In this document: piece after piece, positions 1 through 4,249 of the stretch
Layout of the letters: every line of letters starts with the position of its first letter
How positions within the stretch are numbered: position 1 is the stretch's first letter
NCBI GenBank assembly: GCA_035536315.1
Contig: DATLOJ010000089.1
Location: forward strand, 1 to 10,167
Reading direction: 5' to 3'
Source of the DNA: DATLOJ01 sp035536315
GTDB lineage: Bacteria; Actinomycetota; CADDZG01; JAHWKV01
DNA: 10,167 nt
Notes under the pieces: generated by a model
Told to the model about the DNA's origin: nothing
The model's input: only the letters and a program-made list of their open reading frames with translations
Databases searched by the model: none
Position numbers and translations under genes: made by a program

Positions 1-1
1 A

Positions 2-337
2 TTCGTAGGGGGCCAGGGCTCACCCTTGCGCGCGTCTTTGTTCCGGCGCAGGTTCTGGAATCCGGCAGTTGAGGCCTCAGTTGGGTATCCGATGAGGTTT
101 CATGACCTCCGGCACACCCATGCGGCCCTTCTGATCGCAGAGAACACCCACCCAAAGACGATGCAAGCCCGGCTAGGACACGCCTCTATCGCAACGACTT
201 TGAACACATACGGGCACCTCTTCGAAGGCCTTGATGAGGCTGTTGCGGAGGGTCTTGAGACGCTGTGGTCAGGCCGTCCCGCGGAGTTTCCGCGGAGCGC
301 GGCTCTGGTGGGGAACATCGGCCAGAGCGGGACTTAG
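2..337 (+). CDS. Tyrosine recombinase (phage-type integrase), C-terminal part only
   Basis: This is the C-terminal catalytic end of a site-specific tyrosine recombinase that cuts and rejoins DNA at attachment sites. The frame is open to the left edge from base 2, so the start and the N-terminal arm- and core-binding domains lie outside the window. Counting residues from the TTG at base 26, the visible signature is HDLRHTHA, with H26 and R29 as the box II His and Arg. LGHASIATT follows with H52, and LNTYGH holds the nucleophile Y62. After the tyrosine there is an ordinary tail of about 40 residues, so the C-terminus looks intact. The gene stops 20 bases from the 3' end of the convergent tRNA-Val, the usual place for an integrase next to its attachment site. 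It probably belongs to an integrated prophage, integrative conjugative element or island lying to the left. Whether the full gene is intact cannot be seen. Confidence 0.93.
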   Translation, partial: FVGGQGSPLRASLFRRRFWNPAVEASVGYPMRFHDLRHTHAALLIAENTHPKTMQARLGHASIATTLNTYGHLFEGLDEAVAEGLETLWSGRPAEFPRSAALVGNIGQSGT

Positions 338-357
338 CCTCTGACCTGCGGTTTTAC

Positions 358-395
358 TGGTGGGCGCGACTGGGATTGAACCAGTGACCTCTGCT
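358..395. other. Putative attachment site (att) at the tRNA-Val 3' end
   Basis: Integrases of the tyrosine family often recombine within the 3' half of a tRNA gene, from the anticodon arm or T arm to the CCA end, and regenerate an intact tRNA. Here an integrase C-terminus ends 20 bases from the CCA end of an intact tRNA, so the crossover core probably lies in this stretch and the element extends leftwards. The boundaries are approximate. The second copy of the core, at the far end of the element, is outside the window, so no direct repeat can be shown. Confidence 0.4.
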
Positions 396-432
396 GTGTG
401 AGAGCAGCGCTCTCCCGCTGAGCTACGCGCCC
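358..432 (-). tRNA. tRNA-Val (anticodon CAC), CCA encoded
   Basis: Read on the minus strand, the sequence folds into a complete cloverleaf. The acceptor GGGCGCG pairs fully with CGCGCCC, the D arm is GCTC/GAGC, the anticodon stem is CTGCT/AGCAG with loop CTCACAC, and the T arm is ACTGG/CCAGT with loop TTCAATC. The anticodon CAC reads the valine codon GUG. The body is 72 nt (361-432) with discriminator A, and the genome encodes the terminal CCA at 358-360. The methyltransferase gene ends 28 bases upstream, and the integrase gene converges on the tRNA 3' end from the other side. Confidence 0.95.
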
Positions 433-442
433 CGGGAGACAA

Positions 443-448
443 CAGTAT
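443..448 (-). promoter_or_regulatory. Candidate -10 element for tRNA-Val
   Basis: On the minus strand TATACT lies 10 bases before the first base of the tRNA, matching five of six bases of the bacterial -10 consensus and placing a start about 3-5 bases upstream of the tRNA. No convincing -35 hexamer sits at the usual spacing. It overlaps the short gap after the methyltransferase stop, so the tRNA could instead be transcribed by read-through. Confidence 0.35.
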
Positions 449-460
449 AAGAAGGGCTTT

Positions 461-1102
461 TTACCTGATTCGGAGCGCAACCATTACTCCGTCGCGAAGA
501 GGAACGATGGAGCTCGCGAAATGAGGGTCGGAAACGATTAGCTCGTTGTGCTCCCTTATTGCGCGCGTGAGGTCGTCCTGCTCCTGGTCCGAAGCCACCC
601 TGCCGGACCAAAGAACGTTGTCGCAGATGTACAGCCCCCCTGGCCTGACTTTGTCCCTCGCGGTCAGAAACGCTCTGGGGTAGTCCTGCTTGTCGATATC
701 GCAGTAGACGATGTCAAACTGTCCCTCGGTCGACTCGAGAGACTCGATAGCGTCTCCAACCCGGAAGTCGCATCGCGAGGCAAGCCCCGCGGCCTCGAGG
801 TTAGCCTGGGCCATCCGGACGTTGGCCGGATCGCCGTCCGTCAGCGTCACCTTTCCGCCCTCCCCCACTGCTCTTGCGTACCAGTAGGCGGAGTAGCCGT
901 AGCCGCTGCCCATCTCGAAAACCCGCGTCGCGCCCACCGTTTTGGCGATGAGCTCGAAGAACGAGCCGACCGTCCGCCCGACGATTGGAAAGTCCAAATC
1001 CTTCGCCCTGTGTTCCATCTCTTCGAGTACGTCGTCCTCGACATCCCGGCCACTATGAGTGTTGTTCAGGTACTCGGCGACGTGCGTTTCGATGAAATTC
1101 AA
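461..1102 (-). CDS. SAM-dependent O-methyltransferase (catechol/caffeoyl-CoA OMT-like)
   Basis: A 213-residue soluble class I methyltransferase of the cation-dependent O-methyltransferase family (Methyltransf_3), the usual length for the family. These enzymes transfer a methyl group from S-adenosylmethionine to a hydroxyl, typically of a catechol-like substrate, with a divalent metal. The SAM site is the glycine-rich EMGSGYGYSA (residues 63-72) followed by the acidic TDGD (88-91). The metal and active-site residues are in CDIDK (134-138) and in CDNVLWSGRVA (160-170), where D161-N162 and the following WSGRV are hallmarks of the family. The start is TTG, chosen because a strong Shine-Dalgarno site precedes it by 6 bases. 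Upstream are the hairpins ending the signalling operon, so this gene probably has its own promoter. The substrate cannot be read from the sequence. Confidence 0.88.
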   Translation of the reverse strand: MNFIETHVAEYLNNTHSGRDVEDDVLEEMEHRAKDLDFPIVGRTVGSFFELIAKTVGATRVFEMGSGYGYSAYWYARAVGEGGKVTLTDGDPANVRMAQANLEAAGLASRCDFRVGDAIESLESTEGQFDIVYCDIDKQDYPRAFLTARDKVRPGGLYICDNVLWSGRVASDQEQDDLTRAIREHNELIVSDPHFASSIVPLRDGVMVALRIR

Positions 1103-1108
1103 GCTATT

Positions 1109-1117
1109 CCTCCCCCT
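1109..1117 (-). promoter_or_regulatory. Ribosome binding site fixing the TTG start of the O-methyltransferase
   Basis: On the minus strand AGGGGGAGG ends 6 bases before the TTG at 1100-1102. It matches the anti-Shine-Dalgarno sequence well, and it is the reason for choosing this non-ATG start. Confidence 0.7.
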
Positions 1118-1220
1118 GACAAAGTTTCCAACAATTTGGCCCCGGGGCGTTTAAGTATTGGTTCTGTGGGCAGGTATAGTTGTGATTCACGTCTCATCCC
1201 CCCCGAGGCGTTGTCACTAG

Positions 1221-1243
1221 AAGGGCGGCCGCAGGCCGCCCTT
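1221..1243. terminator. Strong hairpin, candidate (possibly bidirectional) terminator
   Basis: A perfect 10-base-pair stem, AAGGGCGGCC with GGCCGCCCTT, encloses a 3-base loop (GCA on plus). It lies 83 bases after the stop of the receiver-crotonase gene and before the O-methyltransferase start, where a terminator for the minus-strand operon is expected. The clear T-rich tail (CGTCTTTTCTCCGTCTT) follows the stem on the plus strand. On the minus strand the stem has an A-tract before it and only CTTCTAG after it. By sequence it is therefore a better plus-strand terminator, although no plus-strand gene ends here. It may work in both directions. Confidence 0.6.
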
Positions 1244-1300
1244 CGTCTTTTCTCCGTCTTCCTAAAGCTGTCGGCCCAGGCGTGAACGTGGGGACCGCCG

Positions 1301-1316
1301 CCCGCCGCCCGGCGGG
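1301..1316. terminator. Second GC-rich hairpin after the receiver-crotonase gene
   Basis: CCCGCC and GGCGGG form a 6-base-pair stem with a 4-base loop, beginning 9 bases beyond the crotonase stop codon on the minus strand. No T-run follows. It could be a weak terminator or a 3'-end stabilising structure acting in tandem with the stronger hairpin at 1221-1243, or simply a product of GC-rich sequence. Confidence 0.3.
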
Positions 1317-1325
1317 TGAGTATCG

Positions 1326-2576
1326 TCACCGACCCTTGAATTTTGGCGGCCTCTTCTCGAAGAATGCCCTCATCCCTTCCAGGTGGTCCGCCGAGCGGCC
1401 GGCTGCGGTCTGTGCCTCGGCCTCGGCTTCCATCTGGGCGGCCAGGGTTGTTCCGAACGCCGTCCACATCATCCGTTTTGTCAGTCCGTAGGCAGCTGTG
1501 GGGCCCTTTGCGAGGCGCTCGGCCATTTCCCTCGCAAAGTCCGTGACCGACGATTTGGGGCTTATCTGGTTTGCCAGCCCCAGCTCCAGCGCTTGCTCCG
1601 CCGAAATGGATTCGCCTCTGAGCGCCACCTGCAGAGCCCTGCCAACCCCCAGATAAAGAGGCAGCAGCCAGGTAAGACCGGAATCGGGGACCAGTCCCAC
1701 CCGGGAGAAGGCGAGAACCAATTTGGCGTCGTCTGACATGATCCGAAAATCACAAGCAAGTGCAAGAGACACTCCGGCCCCCGCTGCCACACCGTGGACG
1801 GCCGCTATCACCGGCTTCTCCAAGCCTTGAATCGCAGTGATGATCGGGATCCACCGTTTCCTGACAATCGATCCAAGCTGGGGGTCGGTGCCGGCGGAGT
1901 AGTCCTCTGCCAGCGCCCTCAGATCCTCGCCGCTGCAGAAGCCGTCGCCCTCGCCCCAGATAACAACGCACCGGATAGCTGGGTCGGCGGCAAACTCCAT
2001 CGCCTCCAGAAATTCCCCGCCCATCTCGTCGTTAAAAGCATTGAGGCTCTGCGGACGGTTCAGTTGCACCCAGAGAACTCCATGCTCATGCCGAGTGGTG
2101 ACGGTGCGGGAGCTCTCGGGCACTCCTTCACCAGTTCCATCCATGAGGTTTCCCGCGACACCCGACAGTTCCTCCAGGAGTTCTAGCCGTCTCTTTTCCG
2201 ACTGCTCCTCTGAACGCTTGAGGACAACCTCGACCGCGTCGCGAAGCTTGTCGATCGTCAGGGGCTTTGTCAGGTAGTCGTCTGCGCCAAGTGCCATGCC
2301 GCGAGCCTGATTGGGTCCTCCACCCTTGGCCGTCATCACTATCACCCTCGGCCTCTTGGTCAGACTCATCGCTCCAACGCGTCGCAAGACCCCCCAACCG
2401 TCGAGGATGGGCATCATCAAATCAAGCAGCACCAGATCCGGCTTGTCGTTTTCGATCACGCCCAGCGCCTCTTCGCCGTCCCCGGCCAGCAGAGTCGAAT
2501 GACCATCTAGCTCCAGGTTGAGCTTGAGGAACTGAAGGATCGACGGCTCATCGTCGACGATAAGAATCTTAGCCAT
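1326..2576 (-). CDS. Receiver-domain / PaaG-type crotonase fusion (response regulator with an enoyl-CoA hydratase/isomerase-like output)
   Basis: A 416-residue two-domain protein. Residues 3-120 are a complete CheY-type receiver with acidic pair D8-D9, phospho-acceptor D52 in LLDLMMP, T82 and K104 in TKP. Residues 121-146 are a charged, probably helical linker. Residues 158-416 are a full-length crotonase: FCSGEDL (213-219) and HGVAAGAGVSLALACDFRI (261-279) form the CoA/oxyanion-hole region. VGLVPDSG (293-300) has Asp (D298) where PaaG isomerases have theirs, and the tail AGRSADHLEGMRAFFEKR (392-409) is typical of PaaG (1,2-epoxyphenylacetyl-CoA isomerase) relatives. The usual enoyl-CoA hydratase Glu is not seen at its normal place, so isomerase-type chemistry is more likely than hydration. 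The gene overlaps the upstream kinase by 8 bases and has AAGGAGG 3 bases before the ATG, so the kinase is its likely phosphodonor. No stop, frameshift or strong internal ribosome site separates the domains. I do not know of crotonase as an established response-regulator output. The substrate is unknown. Confidence 0.88.
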   Translation of the reverse strand: MAKILIVDDEPSILQFLKLNLELDGHSTLLAGDGEEALGVIENDKPDLVLLDLMMPILDGWGVLRRVGAMSLTKRPRVIVMTAKGGGPNQARGMALGADDYLTKPLTIDKLRDAVEVVLKRSEEQSEKRRLELLEELSGVAGNLMDGTGEGVPESSRTVTTRHEHGVLWVQLNRPQSLNAFNDEMGGEFLEAMEFAADPAIRCVVIWGEGDGFCSGEDLRALAEDYSAGTDPQLGSIVRKRWIPIITAIQGLEKPVIAAVHGVAAGAGVSLALACDFRIMSDDAKLVLAFSRVGLVPDSGLTWLLPLYLGVGRALQVALRGESISAEQALELGLANQISPKSSVTDFAREMAERLAKGPTAAYGLTKRMMWTAFGTTLAAQMEAEAEAQTAAGRSADHLEGMRAFFEKRPPKFKGR

Positions 2577-4113
2577 CTTCCTCCTTACGTTTCGGCAGAC
2601 TCACTGAAAACTTCGAGCCTCGACCCTCTTCGCTATCGACTGAGATCCTGCCGTCGTGAGCCTCGACTAGGTTCTTGACGATGTAAAGACCCAGACCGAC
2701 TCCCCCAGCCCGGCGGAAGGGCGATTCCAGCTGCCTGTACCTCTCGAAGATCGAAGGGAGGTCTTCCGCAGGAATTCCTCGCCCATTGTCCTGGACCTCC
2801 AGAACGACCATATCCTCCTGGTCTTTTATCCGAACATCGATAGCTCCATCCGGCGGTGAGTACTTCACTGCATTCTCGAGCAGGTTGTTCAAGATCTGCT
2901 CGAGCGAGGTTGCATCGCCAAGAAGCTGAACCGAGCGCGGCGAATCCAAAGAAATCGGGTTTGATACACCCGCTCCCCTGAACGTCGAGATGGCACTCAG
3001 CGCAACCTCAGCGAGATCGACGACCTGGGGCTTGATCTTGAAGCCTCCCGACTCCATTCTGGAGGCTGAAAGAACTTCGTCGATCATGCGCAACAAACGT
3101 CCCCCTTCCCGGCCGATCACAGAGAGAGCGTCGTCTCGCTGACGGTCGGTTAGAGCGTCGTGCCGCTTCCTGACCGTCTCCGCGCATCCGATCATTGCCG
3201 AGAGCGGGTTTTTCAGGTCATGGGCGATCATCGCCATGAACTCGCTCCGCAACCGATCGGTCTCAGTGAGCTTTTGCGCATTGTCCCGCTCGCGCTCGTA
3301 GGCAAGGCCGTTCCTGATCGCAACTGCGGCGTGCCCCGCAAAGAGCGTAAGAGCATGCAGGTCGACGTCTCCGAACGTCCGTCCCTTCTTCGATTCGGCC
3401 ACCATGAGAACTCCGAAAAGTTGCCCCTCCGATTCCAGTGGGACCCAAACGCCGGAGTGTGTTTCCTGTTCTATGCCCAGGATTCCCTGGTAGAGCGACG
3501 GCGAGGGCGGCGAGTCGACGACAACGGGAGTGCGGTGCTGAGCAACTCGCCCTGCGATGCCCTGACCAAAGGCCAACTTCATCCCGACAGCCTCCTTGTT
3601 GTCGGACGCCTCCACCACAAGGTTGTTTCCATCCTCGTCGACAAGAAGAATTGCCCCTCGGTCGGCCTCGAGGATGTCCAGGGCCGACCGCAAAATGATT
3701 CGCAGAAGTTCTTCCAGCTGGAGGACCTCGTTCATAACCCGGCCCACCTCCGACAGAATCGACAGGTCCTTTAGTCGGTTTGATAGAGATGCTGCTTGCA
3801 TCCTCTGCTCCACTAGCATCCGGGTCAGATTTCGAAGCCGTGTCTCTTTGTCAAACAGGTAGAGACCGACGATGCAGGCGAAGCCGATGAACAGAACTCG
3901 TATCACGTACATCGGCAAAACGGATCCAACTTGGAAAGGCGACGACTCTGCCGTCAGCAAAGCCATCCCACCCGCCAGTGCCACCATGATGAATGCCACC
4001 AGCCCCAGTAGCTCCCACCGCCGGCGTTCGATCGCGCCGAGGGCGTCCGACGCCAAATCGGCGCTCGAATCCTTCGGTATCCGCTCCTCAGCGACCTTGC
4101 TTTTCTTAGGCAT
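2569..4113 (-). CDS. Membrane-anchored GAF-domain sensor histidine kinase
   Basis: A 514-residue kinase. A charged cytoplasmic N-terminus precedes two hydrophobic segments (about 34-54 and 64-87) joined by a loop of about 10 residues, too short for an external sensor domain. A helical stretch (88-115) leads into a GAF domain (about 115-270), which probably binds a cytoplasmic ligand. HisKA follows (about 287-353) with phospho-acceptor H298 in AHDLKNP. HATPase_c carries the N box NNLLENAVKYSP (409-420), G1 DNGRGIP (442-448), F box IFERY (455-459) and G2 GVGLGLYIVK (471-480). All catalytic motifs are intact. The last 8 bases overlap the receiver-crotonase gene, marking them as a co-translated pair. 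The ATG is the only upstream start, because an in-frame TGA lies 6 bases before it. The gene is divergent from the E1 gene across 136 bases. Its signal is unknown. Confidence 0.93.
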   Translation of the reverse strand: MPKKSKVAEERIPKDSSADLASDALGAIERRRWELLGLVAFIMVALAGGMALLTAESSPFQVGSVLPMYVIRVLFIGFACIVGLYLFDKETRLRNLTRMLVEQRMQAASLSNRLKDLSILSEVGRVMNEVLQLEELLRIILRSALDILEADRGAILLVDEDGNNLVVEASDNKEAVGMKLAFGQGIAGRVAQHRTPVVVDSPPSPSLYQGILGIEQETHSGVWVPLESEGQLFGVLMVAESKKGRTFGDVDLHALTLFAGHAAVAIRNGLAYERERDNAQKLTETDRLRSEFMAMIAHDLKNPLSAMIGCAETVRKRHDALTDRQRDDALSVIGREGGRLLRMIDEVLSASRMESGGFKIKPQVVDLAEVALSAISTFRGAGVSNPISLDSPRSVQLLGDATSLEQILNNLLENAVKYSPPDGAIDVRIKDQEDMVVLEVQDNGRGIPAEDLPSIFERYRQLESPFRRAGGVGLGLYIVKNLVEAHDGRISVDSEEGRGSKFSVSLPKRKEEDG

Positions 4114-4131
4114 TTCCCATCATTCTCGAGT

Positions 4132-4144
4132 GGTCATTATGACC
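4132..4144. promoter_or_regulatory. Perfect 13-base palindrome in the divergent intergenic region, candidate operator
   Basis: GGTCAT-T-ATGACC is a perfect inverted repeat with 6-base arms and a single central base. It lies 18 bases upstream of the histidine kinase start and 105 bases upstream of the E1 start. On the minus strand it contains CATAAT, one mismatch from the -10 consensus, so a bound regulator could block the kinase promoter. No good -35 was found at 17 bases. A palindrome this short could occur by chance about once per few kilobases, so its position in this short region is the main argument. Confidence 0.35.
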
Positions 4145-4249
4145 GTCGCTACACTGCACTTTCGTCACCGGTTGAGTTCGGCTTGAGCCTTCGGAGACGC
4201 GGTTACGTCCGGGGACACCGAGAATATGCTGTAGGGGACCCGGAGTGGA

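Noticed and set aside
548..1285. Long open frame of 245 codons on the plus strand across the methyltransferase
   Set aside because: It is antisense to a clear O-methyltransferase and its translation shows no recognisable domain; it extends only because of GC-rich codon bias on the opposite strand.
1326..2141. Separate crotonase gene starting at the internal ATG (receiver-crotonase residue M145)
   Set aside because: The ATG is in frame with the receiver, there is no stop between them, and only a weak GGGAA precedes it. Internal initiation in addition to the fusion cannot be excluded, but the fusion is the simpler reading.
3160..3774. Plus-strand open frame of 204 codons inside the first histidine kinase gene
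   Set aside because: Antisense shadow of the GAF and HisKA domains, with no recognisable protein.
4171..4194. Imperfect direct repeat TTGAGTTCGG / TTGAGCCTTCGG
   Set aside because: Only about 10 bases with an insertion, and easily produced by chance; no third copy.
4203..4230. Promoter for the E1 gene: TTACGT (4203-4208) with TATGCT (4225-4230)
   Set aside because: The -35 match is poor, and a start about 7 bases after the -10 would fall inside the better Shine-Dalgarno match, leaving almost no leader.
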